27,589 nucleotides of DNA from a virus: IMG/VR virus record IMGVR_UViG_3300047374_000133, positions 1 to 27,589 of that record; one strand, given 5' to 3'. This document shows positions 15,061-24,500 of this stretch, piece after piece (the first letter of the stretch is position 1; the number at the start of each line of letters is the position of its first letter). The notes below the pieces were generated by a model that was not told the DNA's origin, did no database searches, and worked only from the letters and a program-made list of their open reading frames with translations. The translations under genes were made by a program, and so were the position numbers.

Positions 15061-16077
15061 ATGACAGATTACACAATTGTAGAAAAGTATCAACAATCAA
15101 AAAATCAAAGTATTGCAATACGTCCATTTTTTAACCCTAATATGGAAAATATGGGATTAGAGCAGTATGGATTATCACTTCATGATGGAGTATTTCATGA
15201 GGAGTCTTTAGCATGTTTAGAAATAAACGGTGTTAAAAGATATGTTACAGGATTAAATGAATTTGCACCAGAAGTTAAAAAACTTGCTCCTGCAGAAAAG
15301 AAAACAAAAATTAAAGAAATTAGAAAAGTTGTTGCACAACTAGAAGCAGAATTAGCAGCTAATGTAGTTGATCCTGAAGATAAAGATTTTTGGAATAAAC
15401 TTACGGTAATGAAACCTGATAATTCTGCATTTTGGGATAAGATTAGTTTAAGATGTGGAAATGATCCAGTATTTTTAGATCCAGAAACAGATCCATATGA
15501 TTTAATAAAATTATATGCAATTAATGCAGGTGGATTTTCTATAGTAGCTAAATCATTAAAAGAAGCCAAAGCTTCAAATAATTCTCCTAAATTTTATTTA
15601 GATACTATGCAAGAAACATTAACTACTAGAACTGAAATTAGTAAGTTAAGAAATAAAGCACTAGCATCTTTACAAAATTTATATGATACAAATACAAATA
15701 AGTTAATGTATGTAGCTAAAATATGTGATGCTAATAGTGCTCAGTATGTTAAGAGTACACCTAATGATGTTCTTTATGAAAATATGGATGAATACATTAA
15801 TGGTAATGGTGCTGAGTCATCTAAGAAAAGAGCAGCTTCACAATTTTCAGATGTTGCTTCATTAGATATGGAAGAATTAAAAATAAGAGCTTTAATTAAA
15901 GATAGTTTATATTATAGATTTATTACTACCAAAGCAGGGGGATGGATTGAACCTATTGATAGTGGTATTAGATTAGGAAAAACTCCTTCTGAATGTTTAG
16001 AATTTTTAAAGAATCCTGAGAATGACGAAAGTTTAACATCTTTATTAAATAAGATAGAACCATACTGGAACTCATAA
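15061..16077 (+). CDS. Structural-region protein of unknown function (338 aa)
   Basis: Begins MTDYTIVEKYQQSKNQSIAI. Residues 70-105 are a Lys/Glu/Ala helix (PAEKKTKIKEIRKVVAQLEA); residues 110-170 have DPEDKDFWNKLTVMKPDNSA and FLDPETDPYDLIKLYAINAG; the C-terminal half is helical. No enzyme motif or membrane segment. The position between capsid-associated genes and the adaptor suggests a virion or assembly protein. Its own promoter-like palindrome stands upstream, and the next gene follows within 11 nt. Confidence 0.75.
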   Translation: MTDYTIVEKYQQSKNQSIAIRPFFNPNMENMGLEQYGLSLHDGVFHEESLACLEINGVKRYVTGLNEFAPEVKKLAPAEKKTKIKEIRKVVAQLEAELAANVVDPEDKDFWNKLTVMKPDNSAFWDKISLRCGNDPVFLDPETDPYDLIKLYAINAGGFSIVAKSLKEAKASNNSPKFYLDTMQETLTTRTEISKLRNKALASLQNLYDTNTNKLMYVAKICDANSAQYVKSTPNDVLYENMDEYINGNGAESSKKRAASQFSDVASLDMEELKIRALIKDSLYYRFITTKAGGWIEPIDSGIRLGKTPSECLEFLKNPENDESLTSLLNKIEPYWNS

Positions 16078-16088
16078 ATTTTTAGGAA

Positions 16089-16796
16089 ATGAATAATAAC
16101 ACTCTCCAAATTAAATTAAAACAAAGGCTTAATAAACTTGATAGTCAAGATTATGATAACATAGAATGTTGGCAATTTGTAGAAGCTTTTAATAAAGCTC
16201 AATTAGAATGGTGTAGAAGAAACTTACACGGTAATAATTTATATAAGGAGGGTGATGAATTATCTAAAAGAAGAATAGATGATTTACAACCTTTATTGAT
16301 TGAATTATCTTTAACAGGTACAGTAAATAATAAATATTTTGAAACTGATAATTTTCCAGTAGATCAATATTTAGAATATAAAAGAGTTACAACTGATGCA
16401 ACTAGCGAATGTTGTACAGATCCCCGTTCAATGACAGTATATTTAGCAGAAGAAGCAAATGTTTCTTTATTGCTAAGAGATCCATTGAAGAATCCTGATT
16501 TTGAATGGGGTGAAACTTTTTGCACTATTCTTGGAAACAAAATTAGAATCTATAAAAATGAAGATTTTAATATTGTCAATCCCGTATTAACATATTATAG
16601 AAAACCACAGTTTATTCAAATTGCAGGATGTACGGATCCATATACAGGACAAGTAAGTACTATAGATGTTCCTTGTGAATTTAAAGATGATTTAGTAGAA
16701 TTATTATTAGATGATACTGCAGCTTTAATAGCAGGAGATATTGAAAACATATATCAACAACAAAGAGGGCAAGCTTCTGCAGACCGAAATAATTAA
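16089..16796 (+). CDS. Head-tail adaptor or connector candidate (235 aa)
   Basis: Begins MNNNTLQIKLKQRLNKLDSQ. The N-terminal helices, a central beta region with SECCTDPRS and a C-terminal helix FKDDLVELLLDDTAALIAGD resemble the helical-bundle adaptors that bind beneath the portal, such as P22 gp4 or HK97 gp6-like proteins. This is a fold-level impression, not a motif match. It has seven Cys, including a CC pair. It lies between the 338-aa protein and a Dps-like gene in the gene order expected for connector proteins. Confidence 0.6.
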   Translation: MNNNTLQIKLKQRLNKLDSQDYDNIECWQFVEAFNKAQLEWCRRNLHGNNLYKEGDELSKRRIDDLQPLLIELSLTGTVNNKYFETDNFPVDQYLEYKRVTTDATSECCTDPRSMTVYLAEEANVSLLLRDPLKNPDFEWGETFCTILGNKIRIYKNEDFNIVNPVLTYYRKPQFIQIAGCTDPYTGQVSTIDVPCEFKDDLVELLLDDTAALIAGDIENIYQQQRGQASADRNN

Positions 16797-16798
16797 TT

Positions 16799-17275
16799 AT
16801 GGATTATTCAAGAAATTTAAAAAAGAAAGGAAAAACATTAAGTAGATCATCTTCTGTTAAAGAATCAATGATGGAAAGATCAACAGATATGAAAATGGTA
16901 GATGCAATGACTGCAAGTTTAGTTGTTGAAGTTATGAATGCTGCTACAAGTTTTCACAAGTTACATTTGCAAGTTACAGGTGATGGTTCATATGCACAAC
17001 ATAAAGCATTGAATGAAATTTATGATAAGCTTCCTGATTTAGCAGATGAGATTGCAGAAGGATATCAAGGTGCTTGTGAGTTAATTTTAAATTATCCTGA
17101 GAAAGCTCCTGTTACATTATCCGGTATAGATGGTGCTATTGAATATTTAAGAATGATGAAAGTTCAAATAGATGAATTACAAGCTGTTATGCCACATTCT
17201 GAGATAGTAAATAATTTAGATATCATTAAAGATGCTGTTAATTCAGCAAAATATAAATTAATCTTTCTTTCTTAA
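16799..17275 (+). CDS. Dps/ferritin-like four-helix protein (158 aa)
   Basis: After a basic Ser-rich N-terminal arm (MDYSRNLKKKGKTLSRSSSV), the helices contain FHKLHLQVTGDGSYAQHKAL and LADEIAEGYQG. H56, H68, N72, D83 and E87 have the spacing 12-4-11-4 of the Dps ferroxidase ligands His-His-Asp-Asp-Glu (E. coli Dps H51, H63, D67, D78, E82), with Asn in the third place. The 158-aa length also fits Dps. I recall a phage family of this pattern (DUF5856), not verified. It could bind DNA by its basic arm or oxidise iron, or simply use the fold structurally. It lies within the head-tail operon, 2 nt after the adaptor gene. Confidence 0.7.
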   Translation: MDYSRNLKKKGKTLSRSSSVKESMMERSTDMKMVDAMTASLVVEVMNAATSFHKLHLQVTGDGSYAQHKALNEIYDKLPDLADEIAEGYQGACELILNYPEKAPVTLSGIDGAIEYLRMMKVQIDELQAVMPHSEIVNNLDIIKDAVNSAKYKLIFLS

Positions 17276-17354
17276 AAAAAAATTACTATATTATATATGT
17301 ACAATAAGTACAAAAACAATTATATATATTTATTAAACTTTAAAATTAAAAATT
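17276..17354 (+). promoter_or_regulatory. Promoter and leader of the tail (17355) gene
   Basis: TATATTATATATGTAC at 17287-17302 repeats the 12-base core found at 11643 and 18630. AAAAATT at 17348-17354 abuts the ATG. No hairpin terminator is seen after the Dps-like gene, so this is probably a booster promoter for an abundant protein. Confidence 0.5.
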
Positions 17355-18536
17355 ATGGCTTATTTTAATCACGCATTTTGCAAGACTTTTGTTGTATCTG
17401 ATGTAGAAGAAGTTGGTGGCGTTGCTACTTCAGCTTTAACTGCAGGACAAGCAGGTCTTGTTAGCGACTCAAACTGGCAAACGCTTGCAACTGGTGCAGC
17501 TTTACCAACAGATTCACTTGTATACTTTGTACAAGGTAGTTTTTATAGTTCTGATAGTATCGGAAACAATCCAGGACATGGTGGATACAAAGAATCAGTA
17601 AAATCTAAAGGAATTAATCCTAAATTTATTAACAGACTTGCTAAACAAGATGATGTAGCTGCTGTTCAATCAACTGCTACTCTTTCTGTTGCATCTGATT
17701 GTGTTCCATGTGGTACATCTCTTTATGTAAGAATGGATGTTAAAGGAACTCCAGCATTACGTTTTTTAAATCACAATGCTTATGCAGTTGGTGATTCAGC
17801 TAATGTATGTTGTATAGATGGTCAAACTTACATTGATCCAGCTGTTGCTTTAGCAACTGCTTCTAAAATGTTATTGGCTGATCCTTTGATTTCTCCTTTT
17901 GTAGCAGAAAGATCTGGTGGAGCAATGGATGTTACTATTGCTGGTGTTACTACTCAGTACACTATTGCAGAAGTTCTTGATGGTACTTATACACCTTCAA
18001 CTGATCCTATTACAGATCAAGTAAGTGCAGAAGCAAACTTTATTGGAGCTTATGTAGATACTAAATTTGGAGATTGTTCATTTGATACTAGAGATTTTTA
18101 TGGTAAAGATCCTGTAACAATTATTCCAAGTTTACTTGATGAAACTGGTGATCCTTGTAATGATTGTGGTGTTGCTACATCCGTTACTGGAAAATCTGCT
18201 CAAACATTAGGTGAAACAGTAATTAGAGATTTACTATTATCTGAAAACTACAGACAGTCTCCTTATAACCAAGGTAATGCTGATTCTGCACGTATTCGTG
18301 AAATTGAAATGTCAGATGAGCTTCTTGCTGCTGTAGATAGAACTAGTACTTATGTAGCATATTATATTCAACACACAGTTCCTAGATATAATAATCCTTC
18401 TGGAGTATTTGATAATGATCAGTATTTATACAAAATTTATGTAGAAAATGGATCTGCAGCTGAAGCTGAAATGAATGCACTTATGGCTGATTTAGTAACT
18501 GCTAGTGGAGTTGCTTTAGAAACATTTACTGTATAA
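17355..18536 (+). CDS. Abundant tail structural protein, tail-tube candidate (393 aa)
   Basis: It is the only tail-region gene with both an individual promoter candidate plus AAAAATT leader and a strong terminator behind it, the arrangement seen for the capsid gene, so the product should be abundant. It begins MAYFNHAFCKTFVVSDVEEV and is rich in Ala, Thr, Ser and Gly; beta segments alternate with helices. There are eight Cys, with VPCG, VCCIDG and DPCNDCG clusters. The C-terminus (ELLAAVDRTSTYVAYYIQH ... VENGSA) could be a beta sandwich. A tail tube or sheath is my leading guess; no defining motif was identified. Confidence 0.55.
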   Translation: MAYFNHAFCKTFVVSDVEEVGGVATSALTAGQAGLVSDSNWQTLATGAALPTDSLVYFVQGSFYSSDSIGNNPGHGGYKESVKSKGINPKFINRLAKQDDVAAVQSTATLSVASDCVPCGTSLYVRMDVKGTPALRFLNHNAYAVGDSANVCCIDGQTYIDPAVALATASKMLLADPLISPFVAERSGGAMDVTIAGVTTQYTIAEVLDGTYTPSTDPITDQVSAEANFIGAYVDTKFGDCSFDTRDFYGKDPVTIIPSLLDETGDPCNDCGVATSVTGKSAQTLGETVIRDLLLSENYRQSPYNQGNADSARIREIEMSDELLAAVDRTSTYVAYYIQHTVPRYNNPSGVFDNDQYLYKIYVENGSAAEAEMNALMADLVTASGVALETFTV

Positions 18537-18571
18537 TAATTATTTAGAAGCAAAACTCTAAAACAATTTAT

Positions 18572-18606
18572 AGAGCAAGGGGGTGCAAACTCTCTTGCTC
18601 TTTTTA
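18572..18606 (+). terminator. Rho-independent terminator after the 17355 gene
   Basis: AGAGCAAG (18572-18579) pairs with CTTGCTCT (18594-18601), extended by a G-T and a G-C pair, followed by a T-tract. It lies 36 nt after the stop. A competing CTCTA/TAGAG pairing (18557-18575) overlaps its left arm. Confidence 0.8.
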
Positions 18607-18628
18607 TTTTATATTAATCAATATTTTT

Positions 18629-18645
18629 GTATATTATATATATAT
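18629..18645 (+). promoter_or_regulatory. Candidate promoter upstream of the 18673 gene
   Basis: A T-run followed by GTATATTATATATATAT. The first 12 bases of the TATATTATATAT core (18630) match 11643 and 17287 exactly. Its start is 43 nt before the ATG, and it comes immediately after the terminator. Confidence 0.5.
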
Positions 18646-18672
18646 ATATATTCCCACAATTAAAAAATTATC

Positions 18673-19245
18673 ATGGCTACAAAACATATATTAAGTTTAG
18701 AAACACCAACCGTTTCAAATTGCGGTTTATTATGTATTAAAGACACAAGCCAATATTCAACAGAATTAGCAGTAGATTGTCCAGAGTTATTAATTACATT
18801 ACCTGGATTTAGAAGCACAATATTAATAAAAGTAGATAGTGGATTTGATATGTGTTTAACAGCATGTGCATTATTTATTCAAAAAGAAGATTGCGGAACT
18901 ATTCAATCTAATTTACCTGATGGTACATATGTTATTAAATATAGTGTTTCTCCAAATGATAAAGTATTTGTAGAATATAATCATTTAAGAGTAACACAAT
19001 TAATGACAACATACTATGAAGTATTATGTGATTTAGATGTACAACCAATGATTCCTGATTCAGAAAAATCTGATTTATTAAAAGAAATGGATTTTATAAG
19101 AACTTTAATTGATGCTGCCGTGGCTAATGTAGAATATTGTAATGCGCCTGATAAGGGAATGAGATTATATAATTATGCAAAACAAAGATTGAATAAGATT
19201 ATATGTCCTTCTGGAAATTGTGGAGATAATAAATATAAAGTATAA
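18673..19245 (+). CDS. Cys-rich protein (190 aa)
   Basis: Begins MATKHILSLETPTVSNCGLL. Ten Cys are spread over the protein (SNCGLLC, VDCPEL, MCLTACALF, DCGT, LCDLD, YCNAP, ICPSGNCGDN). Residues 20-110 are beta-rich and residues 120-180 helical (RTLIDAAVANVEYCNAPDKG). It is the first gene after the tail terminator and has its own promoter candidate, so it may be made at high level. A virion tail or baseplate role is inferred from location only. Confidence 0.7.
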   Translation: MATKHILSLETPTVSNCGLLCIKDTSQYSTELAVDCPELLITLPGFRSTILIKVDSGFDMCLTACALFIQKEDCGTIQSNLPDGTYVIKYSVSPNDKVFVEYNHLRVTQLMTTYYEVLCDLDVQPMIPDSEKSDLLKEMDFIRTLIDAAVANVEYCNAPDKGMRLYNYAKQRLNKIICPSGNCGDNKYKV

Positions 19246-19268
19246 AAAATTTTAAAACCAATAAAATT

Positions 19269-19406
19269 ATGAATTGTAAACATTGTAATAAACCTTTTAC
19301 TTGCGGATGTCAAAAAACAAATGTTAACGGCATTACTGTACATAAAACATGTAAAACAGAATGGGAAGCAAAACAAAAAAATTTACAAAATGCATCAACA
19401 TCTTGA
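19269..19406 (+). CDS. Small zinc-finger-like protein (45 aa)
   Basis: ATG 19269 (context AAAATT-ATG) to TGA 19404-19406. MNCKHCNKPFTCGCQ has CxxC and CxC pairs, with a further HxxC at 25-28, giving five Cys and two His in 30 residues, a typical single zinc knuckle. It fills the gap between two Cys-rich genes and ends 13 nt before the next ATG. Function unknown; such small zinc peptides often accompany phage tail operons. Confidence 0.7.
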   Translation: MNCKHCNKPFTCGCQKTNVNGITVHKTCKTEWEAKQKNLQNASTS

Positions 19407-19419
19407 CATAAATTAAATT

Positions 19420-19920
19420 ATGGATAAAGCACTAAAAAAAAATATAGATATTCAACAAAAATTTGCTAATGCAATAAATGGAGTATATCGTGAGCAAAAA
19501 CTTGGGATTACTCAATGTTGTTTTAGTAATTTAGTTAATGTAACAATAGATAAATATTTATGTGATTGGAAAAATAGTGCTACTAATAAAACTGTTATTT
19601 ATAGTAATATACCAGGAGTTTTTATTGAACCACTTGTATCGGTTAATGAAGAAGCAAGTTTATCATGTCCAGAAACACCAACAAATGTTTGTACTATTAT
19701 CGATTTAGAACTATTATTAAAATCTGAAGGTACATTTATATTTACTCAAGCAACTCCATTAATAGTTTGGACAATTACACATAATTTAGGCAAATTTCCA
19801 TCTGTTACAGTTGTGGATAATAATAATCAAGTTGTTGTTGGAGATATAAATTATATTAATACAAATGTATTATCAATAACTTTTGACGAACCTTTTGCAG
19901 GGTTTGCATATTTAAATTAA
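19420..19920 (+). CDS. Fibre-associated protein with HNLG module (166 aa)
   Basis: Begins MDKALKKNIDIQQKFANAIN. The N-terminal half is Cys-containing (TQCCFSN). The C-terminal 60 residues (WTITHNLGKFPSVTVVDNNN ... FAGFAYLN) match a recurrent fibre module with the HNLG-x-x-P-S-V-x-V-x-D core, which I know from phage tail-fibre tips and hubs. A related ending occurs in the next gene. It lies 4 nt before the 543-aa fibre gene. I infer a small tail fibre, chaperone or adaptor for fibres. Confidence 0.65.
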   Translation: MDKALKKNIDIQQKFANAINGVYREQKLGITQCCFSNLVNVTIDKYLCDWKNSATNKTVIYSNIPGVFIEPLVSVNEEASLSCPETPTNVCTIIDLELLLKSEGTFIFTQATPLIVWTITHNLGKFPSVTVVDNNNQVVVGDINYINTNVLSITFDEPFAGFAYLN

Positions 19921-19924
19921 GACT

Positions 19925-21556
19925 ATGGCAATAAGATATATAAATGACTTAAACTTATCTAACAGTAAATTACAAAATGCTGTTATAGATCCCCTTTCTA
20001 GTGCACCATCAGGTGCTTTAGAAGGGCAAATTTACTATGATACAAATACTGACAAACTGCAGTTGTATACAGGTTCTGGATGGGTACCTATTCAATCAGG
20101 AAATGAACTTAATACTACTTATACATTTAATGTTCCTACATCAACTACAACTTTAAGACTAAGCGGAAGTGATGCAACAACTAACGATGTAGCAATTACT
20201 GGATCTGGTACAACAACGGTAACAAGAACAAGTGCGACAGAGCTAACAATAAGTTCTGCAGATCAGTATACAGGTACTGTAACAAGTATAACACCTGCTG
20301 CAGATAATGGATCAGGTTCTGCAATTACAGCAAGTGGTACAATATCAATATTAGGAGGAACTAATATAACTACAAGTATAACAGGTACAACAGTAACAAT
20401 TAATTCTACAGATCAATTTGTTGGAACAGTTACAAACATTGCAACTGGAGCAGGATTAATAGGAGGACCAATTACTACTACTGGTACAATATCACCTAAT
20501 TATTCCGGTTCTTCAAATATTATATTATCATCTGGTGCATTAGTGACTCCTGTAGGTGGTGATACATTAATGGTTAGTTCTGCATCAACAGGTAATGTTC
20601 ATAATGCATTAATTAATACTTTATCTTTAAGCAGTCTTGCATCTCCAATAGCTGATTTATCAGTTAATAATTATAAAATTATTAATTTAGTTGATCCAAC
20701 TGCAACTCAAGATGCAGCTACAAAAAATTATGTAGATACAACATTTGCAGGTTCAGGTGCTTTAATTTATCAAGGTGGATATAATGCTTCAACAAATAGT
20801 CCTGATTTAACAACAAGCCCGAATAGTATAAAGAAAGGATGGACTTATACAGTAACTGTAGATGGTACATTTTTTACTGAACAAGTTAGAGTTGGTGATG
20901 TATTAATTGCAAATTCAGATAATCCATCTGCATTATCTGATTGGACTACAGTTCAAAATAATATTGATTTAGCATCTACAACAACAGTTGGTATTGCTTC
21001 ATTTAGTTCGGATAATTTTGCAGTTAGTGCAGCAGGTGAAGTAACTATTAAAAATGGCGGTGTTGAGTTAGGTGTTGAAACTACAGGTTCTTATAACCCT
21101 ACTGTTGGTACTGATACAGATATAGATGTAGGTAATAATACAACAAGTGGTATTGATATAATTAATACAATCTCATTAACAGATGGTGTAATTACTTCAT
21201 TTACAACTGAAACAGCACAAAGTGCTAGTGAAACAAATCCTGGTGTAATTTTAATTGCAAGTAATGCAGAAGCAACAGCCGGATCAAATACAACTAAAGC
21301 TGTAAATCCATTTCAGTTAATTAGTAATATAAATTCTGGTCATACATCTAGAGGATATGCAACTACTATAACTGCTAGTGGAATAGTTACACATAATCTT
21401 AATACATTTGATGTTATGGTTCAATTATATGATACAGTTATTAATGATACTGTGTATGCAGAAGTTGTAAGAACAGGTAATAATACAATAAATGTTATAT
21501 TTGGAGCAACTCCAGCAAATTCCATAAGAGTATTAGTAACTTCTGTAGGAATATAA
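19925..21556 (+). CDS. Tail fibre protein (543 aa)
   Basis: Begins MAIRYINDLNLSNSKLQNAV, followed by GQIYYDTNTDKLQLYTGSGW, a common fibre opening. A Thr/Ser/Gly-rich repetitive beta region (residues 60-250), then LVDPTATQDAATKNYVDTTF and an IYQGGYNASTNSPDL module (about 255-400), and NPGVILIASNAEATAGS follow, all known fibre motifs. The last 70 residues carry a HNL beta module related to the 19420 product. It is Cys-free. It probably forms a trimeric shaft with a C-terminal tip for host contact. Confidence 0.85.
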   Translation: MAIRYINDLNLSNSKLQNAVIDPLSSAPSGALEGQIYYDTNTDKLQLYTGSGWVPIQSGNELNTTYTFNVPTSTTTLRLSGSDATTNDVAITGSGTTTVTRTSATELTISSADQYTGTVTSITPAADNGSGSAITASGTISILGGTNITTSITGTTVTINSTDQFVGTVTNIATGAGLIGGPITTTGTISPNYSGSSNIILSSGALVTPVGGDTLMVSSASTGNVHNALINTLSLSSLASPIADLSVNNYKIINLVDPTATQDAATKNYVDTTFAGSGALIYQGGYNASTNSPDLTTSPNSIKKGWTYTVTVDGTFFTEQVRVGDVLIANSDNPSALSDWTTVQNNIDLASTTTVGIASFSSDNFAVSAAGEVTIKNGGVELGVETTGSYNPTVGTDTDIDVGNNTTSGIDIINTISLTDGVITSFTTETAQSASETNPGVILIASNAEATAGSNTTKAVNPFQLISNINSGHTSRGYATTITASGIVTHNLNTFDVMVQLYDTVINDTVYAEVVRTGNNTINVIFGATPANSIRVLVTSVGI

Positions 21557-21568
21557 TAAAAAAAATAA

Positions 21569-24500
21569 ATGGCAATTAGATTTTTTAATGATCAAGATGT
21601 ATTTGGTAATGCTACTATTGAAGGTATACTACAAGTAGGACCTGTAGGTGATGGTTTAAAAGTAGATAACTCTAGCAATGATTATAATGTTGGTATTGGG
21701 ACTGCTAGTCCTAGTGCTAAAATACATGTTGCAGGTAAAGCAATAATACAAACTTCTGGAACTGCTACTGCTCATTCGGATACAGATTTATTAATTGCTA
21801 ATTCAACAGCTGCAAGTTCAACATCTCAAATTCAGATACTTTCAGGTGTAAGTGGATCATCTAATTTATATTTTTCTGATACTGCAGCATATAGTGTTGG
21901 TGGAATACAATATGATCATACTAATAATAAAATGACTCTTAGAGTTGCTGCAGGAAGTAAAATGACTATTCTTTCTTCCGGCAACGTAGGAATAGGAACG
22001 TCTAGTCCTAGTCAAAAGCTTCACATATTTAACGCTGGTTACCCGCAAATGGCTTTAGAGTCTAACGGTGGTACTTGGCAAGTAGGTGTTAGTACAGGTA
22101 ATGATTTAGCATTTAGAAGAGGTACATCAGGCTCTAACTACCCATTATGGCTTGATAGCTCAGATAACGTAGGTGTAGGAACAACTAGTCCTAGTCAAAA
22201 GCTTGATGTAGCTGGTAACATAAAAAGTAATGGTGAATTTCAAATATTTACAGGAACTACGGACATTGGACAAATATCTAACTCATCAGGTGCTTTAAAT
22301 ATACAGGGTACATCTACAAGAGATGTAAGCTTAGGTTCAGATACAAATCCTCAATCTATTTTTATAGAAGGAACAAATGGTAACGTAGGTATTGGCACGA
22401 CTAGTCCAAGTGAGAAGTTGGAAGTCGCTGGAGCAGTTGGTAACTTTAAAACAACAGGTCATCAAATATTTCTTACAAGAAATGGTAATAATGAAATATA
22501 CGCAGTCGGCGCATCTTCAGTATTAGCTTTAGGTCAAAATGGATCTGAAAAAATGCGTATACATTCTAACGGTAACGTAGGTATTGGTACGATTAATCCT
22601 CCTTATAAATTAACAGTAGCTGGGGACACTTATGTATTTAATGCTAATCTCCATTTAAATAGTGGTTATGGTATTGTAAACGCTGGTAATACAAGCCATA
22701 AAATAGGATTTCCATCCCTTGGAAATTTTGCCTTTGAAAATGTCAACGTAGGTATAGGTACTACTAGTCCTGACAATATATTGCATATAGTAAAAGACCA
22801 AGGTGGTGTTTCAAGTGCTTTAAAATTAGAAAATAAAGCCGGAGCTGATGATACTGGATTTGATATTGATTTTAAATTAGCATCTTCTGGTTTATCAGCT
22901 AAAATAGGAGCAATAAGAACTAATAGTCCGGGAGCGGGAGACACTGATATGTTCTTTTCAACATCAACTAATGGTGTAACTACTACGGAGGCAATGCGTA
23001 TTGATTCTGCCGGCAATGTAGGTATAGGCACAACTAATCCTGGCTATAAACTTGAAATATCTGACGATACAGATACCACCGTAAATTTATTAAGACTTAG
23101 AAACGCCGACAGTTTATACTCTCAAACATGGGACTTCCAACTAGATACAGGTAAACATTTAGTAGTTACTGGAGCTAGTGGTTCTGGAGGTATTGTATTA
23201 AAACCTGGTTCAGCGGGGCTGAATGTCACCTCAACATCAGCAGCTCAAATATTTTTAAATTCTGCTACAGGTAATGACTCTGTATTGAATTTCCGCGAAA
23301 ATTCGTCTCAAAAAGGCAAAATAGGTTACGACACGTCTTTATCCGGCATAGCATTAGTTGCTGGAAGCGGAGCATTCTCATCTGCAGATATGGTGGTGCT
23401 TGATAGTGGCAACGTAGGAATAGGAACAACTAGTCCTGGAGTTAAATTAGATGTCACTGGTCAAATAAGAGCATCAAGTGGACTAGAGATATCAGGAGGC
23501 AATATAAACCTTGTAGACAATAGTAGAATAAGACTTGGTTCGTCAGTTGACTTTCAAATATATCACGACGGTTCTAATAGTTATATTGCTGATACAGGTA
23601 CAGGTACTTTGAATATTTCTTCTAACCAAATAAACCTAAATGCAAGTAACGGTGAAAACGGAATACAAATAAATGAAAACGCAGATGTAAAAATAAGATA
23701 CGATAATAGTGTTAAACTTCAAACCACAAGCACAGGCGTTAGTGTAACAGGAACTGCAACTGCAACCACTTTTTCAGGTGATTTAAACGGCACAATAAAT
23801 ACAGCAACTACAGCTGTAACAAAAGCAAACGCAACAAACGACACTACAGTAGCTACTACAGCATTTGTACAAAACTTGATAGGTACAATACCTGCAGGTT
23901 TAGTATTTCAAGGAACGTGGGATGCAGCTACAAATACACCAACACTTACAAGTGGATCAGGCACAACAGGTCATTTTTATATAGTATCAACGGATGGTTC
24001 TACTAATTTAGATGGTATAACTGATTGGAAAGTTGGTGACTGGGCTGTATTTGTAGAGCAAGGGGCTACAGACGCTTGGGAAAAAGTAGATAACTCTTCT
24101 GTATTAGACGGGTCTGGTACAGGTCAAAAAGTAGCATTATGGTCAGGTTCAGGTACATCTAATACTTTAACGGATGCACCTATAACAGTCAGTGGTAATA
24201 ACGTAGGTATTGGTACTACAAGTCCTACATCGCCTTTACACGTAGTAAACACAGTAGGAGGATGGAGTGCTTATATAAATAATGACGTTGGTACAGGCAC
24301 GCAATCAGGATTATTATTAGATGCCGGTTCAAGTTCATCAGACTTTGCTATGTATGTTAGAAATGCAGCAGGGTCAAGTGATTTATTTTCAATAAAGGGC
24401 AACGGTAACGTAGGTATCGGAACTACTAATCCTGGGGCTAAGTTAGATGTTAAGGTATCTTCAGCAAACCTAACAAACGTTATAAAATTCGGAGACGCAA

